Shown piece after piece: positions 8,022 to 16,096 of a DNA stretch of 64,000 nucleotides. The DNA is taken from the NCBI RefSeq assembly GCF_018829635.1, contig NZ_JAHKKG010000005.1, forward strand, positions 310,001 through 374,000, in the 5' to 3' direction. This stretch comes from Paractinoplanes bogorensis. GTDB taxonomy: Bacteria > Actinomycetota > Actinomycetes > Mycobacteriales > Micromonosporaceae. The notes under the pieces were generated by a model. It did no database searches. It saw only the letters and a list, made by a program, of their open reading frames with translations, and was not told the DNA's origin. A program made the translations under genes and the position numbers. The stretch's first letter is position 1, and every line of letters starts with the position of its first letter.

Positions 8022-8573
8022 ATGCACAGGTCTCGGCTGCCGGCCGCCGAACGTCGTCGCCAGATCGTCGAGGTGACCACCCGGCTGATCGCCGAGCGCG
8101 GCTTCTGGGGCCTGTCGATGCAGGACGTGGCCGACGGGTGCGGCGTGACCGTGCCCGGGCTGCTGCACCACGTCGGCTCGAAGGACGGGCTGTTGCTGGC
8201 CGTGCTCGACCACCGCGACGAGGCCGACATGCAGTGGGTGCTGGCGCAGGCGCCGGGCGGTCTGCGCGAGACGTGCGCGGCGGTCGTGCGGCGCAACGCC
8301 GGACAGCCCGAGATCGTCCGGCTGTTCGCGGTGCTCGAGGCGGAGTCGCTCACGCCGGATCATCCGGCGCACGACTACTTCCGGGCGCGCCAGGAACGTA
8401 CGGTGGAAACGTTCTCGGTCCTGTGCGGTGACGCGGTGCTGGCCCGCCAGGTGGTCGCCCTGATGGACGGGCTGCAGTTGCAGTGGCTGCGTTTCCCGTC
8501 GCTCGATCTCGTGGCCGAGTGGGAAGCGGGGGCTGATCGTCTCTTCGGGCCCTTGACATCAGGCCGTGAATAA
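8022..8573 (+). CDS. TetR-family transcription regulator
   Basis: This 183-residue protein has an N-terminal helix-turn-helix (about 10-55: RRQIVEVTTRLIAERGFWG, then MQDVADGCGVTVPGLLHHVG) and a helical ligand and dimer domain. GGGGGG seven bases upstream supports ATG 8022. It is divergent from the GH3 gene, and TetR regulators of this arrangement commonly repress the neighbouring glycosidase. The ligand is unknown. Confidence 0.92.
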   Translation: MHRSRLPAAERRRQIVEVTTRLIAERGFWGLSMQDVADGCGVTVPGLLHHVGSKDGLLLAVLDHRDEADMQWVLAQAPGGLRETCAAVVRRNAGQPEIVRLFAVLEAESLTPDHPAHDYFRARQERTVETFSVLCGDAVLARQVVALMDGLQLQWLRFPSLDLVAEWEAGADRLFGPLTSGRE

Positions 8574-8650
8574 CGCCAAGTAGGCATATGCCCCGCGGCG
8601 CTGCGAGGTCCGCCGGGTTTCCTCAGTGCGGATCGCGGACGGGAGAGGCC

Positions 8651-9088
8651 ATGCGAATCAGCGACATTCTCCGGGTCAAGGGCGAACGAGTGGTGACGGT
8701 GCCACCGGAGGCGGACGTGACGGAGCTCCTCGCCGTCCTCGCCGAACACAAGATCGGTGCGGTGATCGTGTCGCACGACGGCGGCCGGGTCGAGGGCATC
8801 GTCAGTGAACGCGACGTGGTGCGCGCGCTGGCCGCCCGCGGCGCCGCGATCCTGACCGAGCCGGTCGCCTCGATCGCGACCACCCAGGTGCACTCGGTCG
8901 ACCGGGACGCGCTGCTCGACGAGGTCGAGCGGCTGATGACCGAGCGGCGCTTCCGGCACGTGCCGGTGATCGAGAACGGCACCCTGCAGGGCGTCGTCAG
9001 CATCGGCGACGTGGTGAAGCTGCGCATCGACGAGCTCCAGGCCGAGCGGACGAGCCTGGAGGAGTACATCACCGGGGAACGGGCCTGA
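8651..9088 (+). CDS. Two-CBS-domain protein
   Basis: This 145-residue protein consists almost entirely of a CBS pair: residues 1-62 (ISDILRVKGERVVTVPPEA, EGIVSERDVVRAL) and residues 70-130 (HSVDRDALLDEVERLMTERR, VVSIGDVVKLRIDEL). Such stand-alone pairs bind adenine nucleotides and are usually stress-linked sensors. GGGAGAGG directly precedes ATG 8651. The stop overlaps the convergent EgtA-like gene by 20 bp. A homologous pair is fused to IMP dehydrogenase in most bacteria, but no enzyme domain is present here. Confidence 0.92.
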   Translation: MRISDILRVKGERVVTVPPEADVTELLAVLAEHKIGAVIVSHDGGRVEGIVSERDVVRALAARGAAILTEPVASIATTQVHSVDRDALLDEVERLMTERRFRHVPVIENGTLQGVVSIGDVVKLRIDELQAERTSLEEYITGERA

Positions 9089-10043
9089 GCCGCTCGTCGG
9101 CGGGGCAGCGGCCGCGCATGACGTAACGCTCGGCGAACTCCGCGACCTGGTCCCGCAGGTCGCGGCTCACTCCGTGCCGGGCGAGCGTCCCGTACGCCTC
9201 GACGAAGCACTCACGCGCAACGGCGGCCAGCACGGGGTCGCTGAGGGCGTCGCGGGCCGCGCGCTCCCACAGTCGCGGCTCGGCGGCGAGCGGGGCCGTG
9301 ATCTGCTCGGCCGCGGCGGCCGCCCGTGGGTCGTCGAGCAGCACGGCGGTGACCGCCACGACGACCCGCCAGCCTTCGCCGGGCTGAGCGTCGGCGACGT
9401 CGAACTCGAGATGTCCGCGGGCCGCCACCGGGGGTCGCACGGTGTCGACGTGGCGGGCGAGGGCGTCCAGGCTGTCCCGGGGGCCGGGTTGTTCCAGCAC
9501 GTACGCGGCCCAGGCCTTCCGCGGATCACGGACGGCTCGCAGGACCGGCAGCTCGCGGTGCCGGGCCAGCCGGGTGCTGCGCCAGCCCGTGGGGCCCGGG
9601 GTGTTGGCGAAGGCGGCGGCCAGCACCGGGGCGAGCGTGTGGGCGAGTGCCCAGCGCCGGCTGAGTCCGAGCGGTCCGCCGCCGTCGAGGCCCGCTTCCA
9701 GCGCGACCCGGACGGCCCCGCGCGCCGGTGTTCCCGCCGCCGGGTCGTCGCTGCTCCGGGACGCCGCCGGGTCGTCGCTGCTCCGGGACGCGGCCGGGTT
9801 TTCGCTCAATCGGGCCGCGGCCGCCAGGTCGTCGTCCATGCGGGCGATGCACGCCTCGAGCCCGGGGGAGGGCGGCCCGCTCACCGCCCCGGCCTCGGTG
9901 CGGAAGCCGTGCCGCAGCGGGATACGCTCGCCTCGGCCGGCTCCGGGCCGATCGACCGTGGCGCCGACGAAGCCGGGCGTGGCCGGCGCGAAGGCGTGCT
10001 CGGCCACCAGCAGGGCGGCGAGCTGCTCGTTCAGGGTGGTCAC
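9069..10043 (-). CDS. Shortened EgtA-like glutamate-cysteine ligase homologue
   Basis: This 324-residue protein resembles the C-terminal two thirds of EgtA, the glutamate-cysteine ligase of ergothioneine synthesis: PTGWRSTRLARH, DPRKAWAAYVLEQPG and AQPGEGWRVVVAVTAVLLDD are close to family blocks. Full EgtA proteins exceed 400 residues; here the N-terminal ATP/Mg-binding part (GxELE...) is largely absent and the GGQLELS-like block is degraded to EAGAVSGPP. Start GTG 10043 has GAGG six bases upstream, and no in-frame continuation looks like EgtA. A linker contains two exact copies of SRSSDDPAA. No egtB, egtC or egtD is adjacent. It may have lost catalysis or changed substrate. Confidence 0.6.
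   Translation of the reverse strand: MTTLNEQLAALLVAEHAFAPATPGFVGATVDRPGAGRGERIPLRHGFRTEAGAVSGPPSPGLEACIARMDDDLAAAARLSENPAASRSSDDPAASRSSDDPAAGTPARGAVRVALEAGLDGGGPLGLSRRWALAHTLAPVLAAAFANTPGPTGWRSTRLARHRELPVLRAVRDPRKAWAAYVLEQPGPRDSLDALARHVDTVRPPVAARGHLEFDVADAQPGEGWRVVVAVTAVLLDDPRAAAAAEQITAPLAAEPRLWERAARDALSDPVLAAVARECFVEAYGTLARHGVSRDLRDQVAEFAERYVMRGRCPADERLRPVPR
9736..9816 (-). repeat. 27-bp in-frame tandem repeat inside the EgtA-like gene
   Basis: Two identical 27-bp units (9736-9762 and 9763-9789) and a third diverged unit (9790-9816) encode SRSSDDPAA, SRSSDDPAA and RLSENPAA. The exactness of two copies suggests recent slippage in a low-constraint linker. Confidence 0.9.
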
Positions 10044-10201
10044 GCGGCGCCTCGCTCCAGTGCGGTCCGTCCGGGAACCGCAGGAGCATAGCATTCCTAT
10101 CTGCGCAGTAGGTATTGGCGGCCGGGCCGAATTTCTCAGACGGCCGGGTGGCCGGCCGATCGGGAGGCACCGCAACCGTCCGTCCTCAGGAAGGCACCGC
10201 C

Positions 10202-10243
10202 ATGGCTCTTCGTTCGCGCCGGGACAACCATGACGGTGGATGA
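10202..10243 (+). CDS. Possible 13-codon leader ORF
   Basis: ATG 10202 is preceded by AGGAAGG at good spacing and reads MALRSRRDNHDGG before TGA. Its end overlaps the start codon of the membrane protein at 10230 in another frame. The membrane gene itself has no clear ribosome-binding site, so the small frame could deliver ribosomes by translational coupling. This is an inference from layout. Confidence 0.35.
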   Translation: MALRSRRDNHDGG

Positions 10244-10739
10244 CAGCCCCGAGGTGCGGCGGCGCGACGTCGTGGGTGGGCTGGCACTGGCGGCGATCTC
10301 GACCGGGCTCGTGCTCACGGCGGTCGTCCGGAATCCGCTCGTGCACCAGTTCCACACCGGGGCGACCGCCGGGCACGCGTGGATCGTCGCCGGGGCGGTG
10401 GTGCTCGTTGCCGTCGGGCTGGCCGCGATCGGGCGCACCACGGTAGGGCAGTGGCTGCGCCGTTACGCCGCGGCCGTCGCGTTGCTGGCGCCGGCCGCGC
10501 TGATCATGACCGGGCGGTTCGACGCCGGGTGGGATGTCGACGACTGCGGCACCCTGGTCGACCGGAACACGAGCACGACCCTGGCCGGTCTCGCCCGGGA
10601 CTGTGCGGCCGAGGCCGGCCACCGGCTCAACCACGCGATCATCTGGGCCGCGGTCGCCGTGGTGGTCATGGTGGCGTGGGGTGTCCGGGCTCGCGTCGTC
10701 GCCGGGCGCGCAGGGCCGGGATCGCGCTCGTCACGGTGA
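10230..10739 (+). CDS. Four-TM membrane protein (DUF998-like)
   Basis: This 169-residue protein has four predicted membrane helices (about 15-33, 50-68, 80-97, 138-157), with an extracytoplasmic loop between TM3 and TM4 holding two cysteines (DVDDCGTLVDR and LARDCAAEAGH) that could form a disulfide. The layout is like DUF998-type proteins, but I cannot name a function. The 3' end overlaps the convergent DoxX-like gene by 74 bp. Confidence 0.7.
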   Translation: MTVDDSPEVRRRDVVGGLALAAISTGLVLTAVVRNPLVHQFHTGATAGHAWIVAGAVVLVAVGLAAIGRTTVGQWLRRYAAAVALLAPAALIMTGRFDAGWDVDDCGTLVDRNTSTTLAGLARDCAAEAGHRLNHAIIWAAVAVVVMVAWGVRARVVAGRAGPGSRSSR

Positions 10740-11094
10740 GCGCCCACGCGACCAGCAACGGCTGGAACAGCAGCCGGATCGCGCGGGCGGCGTCGGTGTC
10801 GAGGCCGAAGCCGTCGCGGTGTTCGAGGAACTGGGCCAGGTTGCCGGGGAAGATCGCCACGAAGAAGGCGGCCGTGGCCACGCCGGCCAGCGCTCGCGCG
10901 GGCTGCCGCCAGGCGATGAGCAGGGCCGCCGCGAGGCACAGCTCGACCACCCCGGACGCGACGACCACGACGTCGGCGTCCACCGGGAACCAGGACGGCA
11001 CCTGAGCCCGGAACTCGTCGCGGGCGAACGTCAGGTGGGCGATGCCGGTGAACGTCAGGAACGTACCCAGCAGGATCTGTCCGGCCGTCCGCAT
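10666..11094 (-). CDS. DoxX-like membrane protein
   Basis: This 142-residue protein has four membrane helices, begins MRTAGQILLGTFLTFTGIAH and contains SGVVELCLAAALLIA and FPGNLAQFLEHRDGFGLDTD, as in small DoxX-like proteins of actinobacteria. The family is linked to redox or quinone-associated membrane functions, but no reaction is established. The start is placed at ATG 11094, five bases from the end of the 169-bp hairpin element. No Shine-Dalgarno sequence lies at normal distance, so the element probably separated the gene from its original leader or now controls it. Confidence 0.75.
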   Translation of the reverse strand: MRTAGQILLGTFLTFTGIAHLTFARDEFRAQVPSWFPVDADVVVVASGVVELCLAAALLIAWRQPARALAGVATAAFFVAIFPGNLAQFLEHRDGFGLDTDAARAIRLLFQPLLVAWALTVTSAIPALRARRRREPGHPTPP

Positions 11095-11098
11095 GTCG

Positions 11099-11267
11099 CT
11101 AGGGTGCTTCTGGCGGATCACGCGGGCCTGCGCCGAGGCCCAGGCGGCGCCTGACGGCAGCCGCAGAACGGCCACATACAACCCCGGTATGCGACCGCCC
11201 TGCGGCCGACGTCAGCCACCACCTGGACCGCACCGCAGACTCGCGTGATCCGCCAGAAGCACCCTAG
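11099..11267 (-). repeat. 169-bp near-palindromic element (MITE or structured RNA)
   Basis: The outer 26 bp are a perfect inverted repeat: CTAGGGTGCTTCTGGCGGAT at the left and its complement ending CCTAG at the right. Pairing continues to the centre: of 84 possible pairs about 67 are Watson-Crick. Of the 17 mismatches, 11 become G-U pairs if the minus strand is transcribed, which is the strand of both flanking genes. The ends are CTAG, the target duplicated by IS5-type elements, so a small non-autonomous element with CTAG duplication is one reading; a conserved RNA hairpin is another. It supplies the TAG stop of the upstream gene and ends five bases before the DoxX-like start. Confidence 0.75.
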
Positions 11268-11875
11268 GAACCGGCCAGCTCGCGATAGGCGGTCAGCACC
11301 GCCGAGGTCTGGGCCGACAGGTCGGTGGCGGGGTCTGTGCGGACGTCCCAGGGTGCGGTGTCCAGGATGACCGAGTCGGCGCGTTCGATGGCCCTGAGGG
11401 CGCGCTGTTCCCGCTTCGACAACTGGCGCGCGGGGGCCGGTCGGCGGGTCAGGTGGGCGCACTGCTCGGCCAGGGTGCGCAGGCGGCTCGTCCGGCGGTC
11501 GATCTCCTCCTCGAGCGCGGCCAGCCGCTGGGCTACCTGGTCGCGCCGGGCCGCCAGCTCGCGTCGGAGCGGGTCTTCCCAGGCGAAGCCGTACTGGGCG
11601 AAGGTCGCCTCGTTGCGTACGGAAACCAGTTCGCTCTTCTCGGCCAGCAGGCGGGCCAGGTCCCACCGCGCGCTCCCGATCGTCGCGGTGACGTCGTCGA
11701 GGCCGGCCATGCCGTCGACCTGCGGCCACGCGTCGAGGATCGTCCGGCACCACTTCTCGACGTCGAACCAGGCGCGGCGCTCGTGCACGACCACCCGTGG
11801 CCGGCCGACGGGCACGCCCAGCCACCGCCGGCGCGCAGGGCCGTGGACGGTGACGGGTGGCCCGTGTGTTCGCAC
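11264..11875 (-). CDS. Hypothetical protein with coiled coil
   Basis: This 203-residue protein is not recognised. It has no membrane segment or signal peptide. Residues about 95-150 (RRELAARRDQVAQRLAALEE onward) form a charged coiled coil, and the flanks are rich in Trp and Arg. The start is GTG 11875 with GAGGGG eight bases upstream. The stop codon TAG is part of the CTAG end of the hairpin element at 11099-11267, so the original C-terminus may have been changed by an insertion. Confidence 0.6.
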   Translation of the reverse strand: MRTHGPPVTVHGPARRRWLGVPVGRPRVVVHERRAWFDVEKWCRTILDAWPQVDGMAGLDDVTATIGSARWDLARLLAEKSELVSVRNEATFAQYGFAWEDPLRRELAARRDQVAQRLAALEEEIDRRTSRLRTLAEQCAHLTRRPAPARQLSKREQRALRAIERADSVILDTAPWDVRTDPATDLSAQTSAVLTAYRELAGS

Positions 11876-11926
11876 CCTGACATCCCCTCACATCGACCCG
11901 ATCAACGGAATCGGCCGTCGGGTCCG

Positions 11927-11937
11927 AAGCTGATATG
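11927..11937 (+). promoter_or_regulatory. Shared 11-mer upstream of beta-helix gene
   Basis: AAGCTGATATG ends 26 bases before the start codon of the exported beta-helix protein. The same 11 bases recur at 13223-13233 before the secreted nuclease gene. It could be an extended -10 promoter element or a regulator site. Confidence 0.4.
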
Positions 11938-11963
11938 TTCCCCGTTCCACGGGGGAGGAACAA

Positions 11964-13220
11964 ATGAGTACTACGCGGCGAAACATGCTTCGTGCCGGGG
12001 TTGTGGCGGGTGGGGCGGCCGTCCTCGGTCAGGTCGGAGCCGGGGCCGCCCGGGCCGGGATCAACCCACCGGCGGCGATACCCGAGGACGACGCCACCGC
12101 CGATCTGCGCCGCCGCCTGGACGCCACGGCCGGCCAGGCCGGCAACGCCCCGCGCGACGAACGCGGCCGGGTCATCGTCCGGATCGACCCGGGCACGACC
12201 ATCACGCTGCGGAACACCCTGATCATCGGCGGTGGCACGCACCTCGACGCGCGGGACGCGACGATCCGGGCCGACTTCCCGACCGTCGCGAAGACCTACA
12301 CGACGGACACCACCAACGCCCACGCGGCGACGCCGGTCTACGGGCCCAGCTTCACCAGCGTCCGGACGGCCGGCGCGGTCGCGCACGCCACGATGCTGCT
12401 CAACGACGTGCCGTCGGCCACGACCGGTCTTTATCGGGCGCCCGGCAATATCAAGATCCGGGGCGGCCTCTGGGATCCGATCTGGTCGGCGATCCAGGGG
12501 TCGAGCAGCGACGACCAGGCCAAGGCGACGGCCGCGCCCCCGATGAACGTCATCACGATGCAGCACACCTCGGACGTCGAGATCGACGGCGTCACGATCG
12601 AGAACGTGAAGTGGTGGCACGCGATCGAGCTGAACGCGGTGCACACCGCCACGGTGTCCCGCTGCCGGTTCCTGGGCTGGGTCGAGGACCCGACCGTGGG
12701 TCTGTGGCACGGCGAGGCCGTTCAGCTCGACACAGCGGGTAGCACCAGGTGGGCCGGCGCCGCCGACAACACCGCCTGTGCGAACGTGCGTCTGGTCGAC
12801 AACGAGTGCGGTCCGTCCACCAGCAAGCCCGGCTGGGGGCGGTTCGCCGGGTCGCACACCAGCGTCGCCGGTTTCGTCCACACCGACGTTGCGATCGAGT
12901 TCAACCGGGTCACCGCCACCAGGTACGACGCGATCGGCCCGCAGGACACCGAGCGGCTCTCGATCCGGGCCAACACGATCGCGGACTGCGTGGGCGGCAT
13001 CTATGTCAAGGCCTACGCCAGCAACCTGAGCCGGGTCGACGTGGTCGGCAACGTCGTGGCCACGACCGGCGCGGGCCGACCGGCGCTGGCCGTCCACGAC
13101 GCGGTCGGCGGGCTCGCGATCGACGACGTCGCCGTGTTCGCCAACACCGTCACCGGTCCCGGTGTCTACCTGTACCGGCACGCCACGGCCCGGGCGGGCC
13201 ATGTCCTCCAGGGCGTATGA
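11964..13220 (+). CDS. Tat-exported right-handed beta-helix protein
   Basis: This 418-residue protein begins with a twin-arginine signal peptide (TTRRNMLRAGVVAGG, cleavage near residue 31). The rest is a parallel beta-helix of the pectate-lyase/polygalacturonase type: alternating short strands such as SDVEIDGVTIENVKWWHAIE, ATVSRCRFLG, VRLVDNECGP, DVAIEFNRVTATRYDAI, LSIRANTIADC. Several Cys and Trp residues suggest an extracellular glycan-binding or cleaving surface, but I see no family-specific catalytic set, so the substrate is open. GGGGGAGG precedes ATG. It shares an upstream 11-mer with the next gene. Confidence 0.8.
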   Translation: MSTTRRNMLRAGVVAGGAAVLGQVGAGAARAGINPPAAIPEDDATADLRRRLDATAGQAGNAPRDERGRVIVRIDPGTTITLRNTLIIGGGTHLDARDATIRADFPTVAKTYTTDTTNAHAATPVYGPSFTSVRTAGAVAHATMLLNDVPSATTGLYRAPGNIKIRGGLWDPIWSAIQGSSSDDQAKATAAPPMNVITMQHTSDVEIDGVTIENVKWWHAIELNAVHTATVSRCRFLGWVEDPTVGLWHGEAVQLDTAGSTRWAGAADNTACANVRLVDNECGPSTSKPGWGRFAGSHTSVAGFVHTDVAIEFNRVTATRYDAIGPQDTERLSIRANTIADCVGGIYVKAYASNLSRVDVVGNVVATTGAGRPALAVHDAVGGLAIDDVAVFANTVTGPGVYLYRHATARAGHVLQGV

Positions 13221-13222
13221 CA

Positions 13223-13233
13223 AAGCTGATATG
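13223..13233 (+). promoter_or_regulatory. Second copy of the shared 11-mer
   Basis: AAGCTGATATG starts three bases after the stop of the beta-helix gene and 48 bases before the nuclease start. See 11927-11937. Confidence 0.4.
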
Positions 13234-13270
13234 GCCCGGTGGTCACCTTCCGGCACATAGTCTGACGCCT

Positions 13271-14419
13271 ATGTCTGGGGTGAAGCGCCACCGGCGCATC
13301 GCACTGTTCGCCGCGCCGATCGTCGCGGCTGTCTTCCTGACCGTTCCGGCGGGCGCCGCGGCCACGCTGACGGTTGCGCAGGCCATCAGCACGCAGAGTG
13401 GCACCGGCACGGTCACGGGATACGTGGTGGGCGAGCCCACCGCCACCAACACCGTCCGCACCAGCAACTTCACCGGCGACACGGCCCTGGCGCTGGCCGA
13501 CAGCCGCACCGAGACGTCGACCAGCCGGATGCTGTACGTGCAGATCACCAGCTCGTACCGGTCGGCGTTCGGGCTCGCCAGCAACCCGGGACGGGTCGGC
13601 ACCACGATCACCGTGACCGGCAGCCTGACCGCGTACTTCTCGCACCCGGGCCTCAAGTCGCCGACCTCGATGACGGCCGGAGGCACCACACCGACCACCC
13701 CGCCGACCACGCCACCGCCCACCGGCGGGACGGACGCCTACTACGCGGCCGCCGCGGGCAAGTCGGGGGAGAGCCTGAAGACGGCGCTGCACGGGATCAT
13801 CTCGAGCGGCGTGACGAAGCTGTCGTACGACGGGGTCTGGAACGCCCTCAAGGTGACCGACCAGGACCCGGCCAACTCGGCCAACGTCAAGCTCTTCTAC
13901 TCGGGGATCAGCCGGTCGAAGTCGCTCAACGGCGGCGACTCGGGGGACTGGAACCGGGAGCACGTCTGGGCGCAGTCGCACGGCGACTTCGGCACCAGCG
14001 CCGGGCCGGGCACCGACCTGCACCACCTGCGCCCCGAGGACGTCGCGGTCAACGGCGCGCGCGGCAACAAGGACTTCGACAACGGCGGGACGGCCGTCTC
14101 GGGGGCGCCGGGCAACTACACCGACAGCAATTCGTGGGAGCCCCGGGCCGCGGTCAAGGGCGACGTGGCCCGCATGATCTTCTACATGGCCGTGCGGTAC
14201 GAGGGTGGTGACTCGTACCCGGACCTCGAGGTGGACGACGCCACCAGTAGCGGCACCGCTCCGCGGATGGGCCGGGTGTCGGCTCTGCTGGCCTGGAACG
14301 CGGCCGACCCGCCGGATGCGGCCGAGCGGGCCCGCAACCAGACGATCTACGCGACCTACCAGCACAACCGCAACCCGTTCATCGACCACCCGGAGTGGGC
14401 GGCGTCGATCTTCGGCTGA
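13271..14419 (+). CDS. Secreted endonuclease I-family nuclease
   Basis: This 382-residue protein has a signal peptide (to about residue 30), an OB-fold-like N-terminal domain (about 31-135: TVAQAISTQSGTGTVTGYVV, a DUF6359-type module often attached to extracellular nucleases), a Thr/Pro linker (TTPTTPPTTPPPTGG), and an endonuclease I catalytic domain (about 155-382). The beta-beta-alpha-metal motif is visible: NREHVWAQSHGDF, then TDLHHLRPEDVAVNGARGN. It should cut DNA outside the cell. There is no Shine-Dalgarno sequence; TAGTCT seven bases before ATG looks like a -10 box, so a leaderless transcript is likely. Confidence 0.9.
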   Translation: MSGVKRHRRIALFAAPIVAAVFLTVPAGAAATLTVAQAISTQSGTGTVTGYVVGEPTATNTVRTSNFTGDTALALADSRTETSTSRMLYVQITSSYRSAFGLASNPGRVGTTITVTGSLTAYFSHPGLKSPTSMTAGGTTPTTPPTTPPPTGGTDAYYAAAAGKSGESLKTALHGIISSGVTKLSYDGVWNALKVTDQDPANSANVKLFYSGISRSKSLNGGDSGDWNREHVWAQSHGDFGTSAGPGTDLHHLRPEDVAVNGARGNKDFDNGGTAVSGAPGNYTDSNSWEPRAAVKGDVARMIFYMAVRYEGGDSYPDLEVDDATSSGTAPRMGRVSALLAWNAADPPDAAERARNQTIYATYQHNRNPFIDHPEWAASIFG

Positions 14420-14425
14420 CCGCTC

Positions 14426-16048
14426 CTACAACGAGAACCGGTTCACCGCCGCGCGCAGGCGGTCGGCGAGGGTGTTGACCTCGTCGGCCGCCTGTGTCGC
14501 TTCGGCCACCGCCGTACGGCTGTCGGCCGTGCTGCGGGCGACGGCCGAGATGCCCTGCGCGATGTCGTTGGCGCCGTCCGCGGCCTCGTTCACGCCCCGG
14601 TTCATCTCGGTGGTGGTGGCGCTCTGCTCCTCGACCGCGGACGCGATCGTGGTCTGGTAGTCGCTGATCTGCTGGATGATCTGGCTGATCCCGTCGATCG
14701 CGGCGACCGCCTCGCCGGTGTCGTTCTGGATCGCGCTGATCCGTTGCGCGATCTCCTCGGTGGCCCGGGCCGTCTCCTGGGCCAGGTCCTTGACCTCGCT
14801 GGCCACCACGGCGAAGCCCTTGCCGAGTTCGCCCGCGCGGGCCGCCTCGATGGTGGCGTTCAGGGCGAGGAGGTTGGTCTGGGCGGCGATGGCCTGGATG
14901 GTGCCGATCACGCTGCCGATCTCGGCCGACGACTCGCCGAGCCGGTTGATCGTGGCGCTGGTGTCGCGGGCCGCCGTGACCGCGCCCGCCGCCACTCCGG
15001 CCGCGTCCGACGCGTTGCGGGAGATCTCGGTGATCGAGGCGCCCATCTGCTCGGCGCCCGCGGCCACGCTCTGCACGTTGCCGGAGACGCCGCCGGCCGT
15101 GCCCGCGACCCGGTCGGCCTGCTGGTACGCGTTCAGGACGGCGCCGTCGATCTGCCCGCTGACCCGGGACAGGGTGCCGGCCGCGGCGGCCAGGGCCCGG
15201 GCGTCGTCGCTGATCGTGACGACCGTGGCCCGCACCCCGTCGGCCGCCGCCTCGGCCGCGCGCGCCATGTCGCCTACTTCGTCGTGCGAGGCGTCTCCGA
15301 CCCGTACGGAAAGATCGCCCCCGGCCAGTCCTCGCAGCGCGTCCCCGACCCGCGACATCGGTGCCGTGACGCTCCGGGTGACCAGGGCGGTCAACAGCAC
15401 CGCGGCGAGAGCGGCGATCAAAAACCCCACGAGCATTCCCGTACGCGCGGAAGAAGTTGATCTTTGTGCGTCCAGTGCCGTCTGGTCGACGCGCGTGACG
15501 ACCGACTTCACCAGCGCGTCGGTCAACTCGACGATCTTGTAGTAGATCTCGTATCCCGGGCCCAGGACGATGGCGTTGCCCGCATTGATCCGGTTCGCGG
15601 CGAACTGGGCCACGGCCTGGTTGTCGGCCGCGAAGTACTTCGTCCACTGCTCGGTGAGCTGCGCGAACAACGCCCGCTCGGGATCGGTCATCAGGTCGGT
15701 GCGGGTCGACGACAGCAGGGTCCGCAGCTCGCCGGCCGAGGCCAGGAACCCCTTGCGGTTGTCGCTGGCCGGGTCGACCGCCTTGACCGCGCCGATCCGG
15801 TAGGCGTCCCACGCATAGGCGACCTGCCAGCCCGAGATGTCGCCGTCGCGGAACTTCTGCTCGTCCACCTGGTGCATGAGCACCTGCAGGTCGCGCAGCT
15901 TCCCGGCCGAGTCGGACTGCCGGTGCAGCGCCCCCACGCCGATCCCGACCACCACGCCGAGCAGCACCAGCACCACGCCGAAGCACGCGGCCAGTCGCGG
16001 TCGTAGCCGCATCCGCCGTACGAATGTCACGATCGCCCCCGCCGACAC
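14426..16048 (-). CDS. Methyl-accepting chemotaxis protein
   Basis: This 540-residue receptor has TM1 at about 18-38, a periplasmic helical sensor domain to about 205, TM2 at about 208-228, HAMP to about 280, and a signalling domain whose tip AQTNLLALNATIEAARAG is followed by GKGFAVVASEVKDLAQE. The signalling part is close to that of the receptor at 2519-4153, but the sensor domain differs (for example SGWQVAYAWDAYRIG). The start is GTG 16048 with a GGGGGGA run nine bases upstream; GTG 16030 is an alternative. It ends seven bases after the convergent nuclease gene. Like the first receptor it has no che neighbours. Confidence 0.93.
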   Translation of the reverse strand: MSAGAIVTFVRRMRLRPRLAACFGVVLVLLGVVVGIGVGALHRQSDSAGKLRDLQVLMHQVDEQKFRDGDISGWQVAYAWDAYRIGAVKAVDPASDNRKGFLASAGELRTLLSSTRTDLMTDPERALFAQLTEQWTKYFAADNQAVAQFAANRINAGNAIVLGPGYEIYYKIVELTDALVKSVVTRVDQTALDAQRSTSSARTGMLVGFLIAALAAVLLTALVTRSVTAPMSRVGDALRGLAGGDLSVRVGDASHDEVGDMARAAEAAADGVRATVVTISDDARALAAAAGTLSRVSGQIDGAVLNAYQQADRVAGTAGGVSGNVQSVAAGAEQMGASITEISRNASDAAGVAAGAVTAARDTSATINRLGESSAEIGSVIGTIQAIAAQTNLLALNATIEAARAGELGKGFAVVASEVKDLAQETARATEEIAQRISAIQNDTGEAVAAIDGISQIIQQISDYQTTIASAVEEQSATTTEMNRGVNEAADGANDIAQGISAVARSTADSRTAVAEATQAADEVNTLADRLRAAVNRFSL

Positions 16049-16096
16049 CGATTTGGTCCCCCGACATCCCCATCGGCGGTGATCGGAAGGTTCTGA

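Noticed and set aside
11118..13256. 712-codon minus-strand open frame across the beta-helix gene
   Set aside because: It has low-complexity Arg/Pro/Gly composition and runs opposite a well-supported exported protein; it is an artefact of high G+C.
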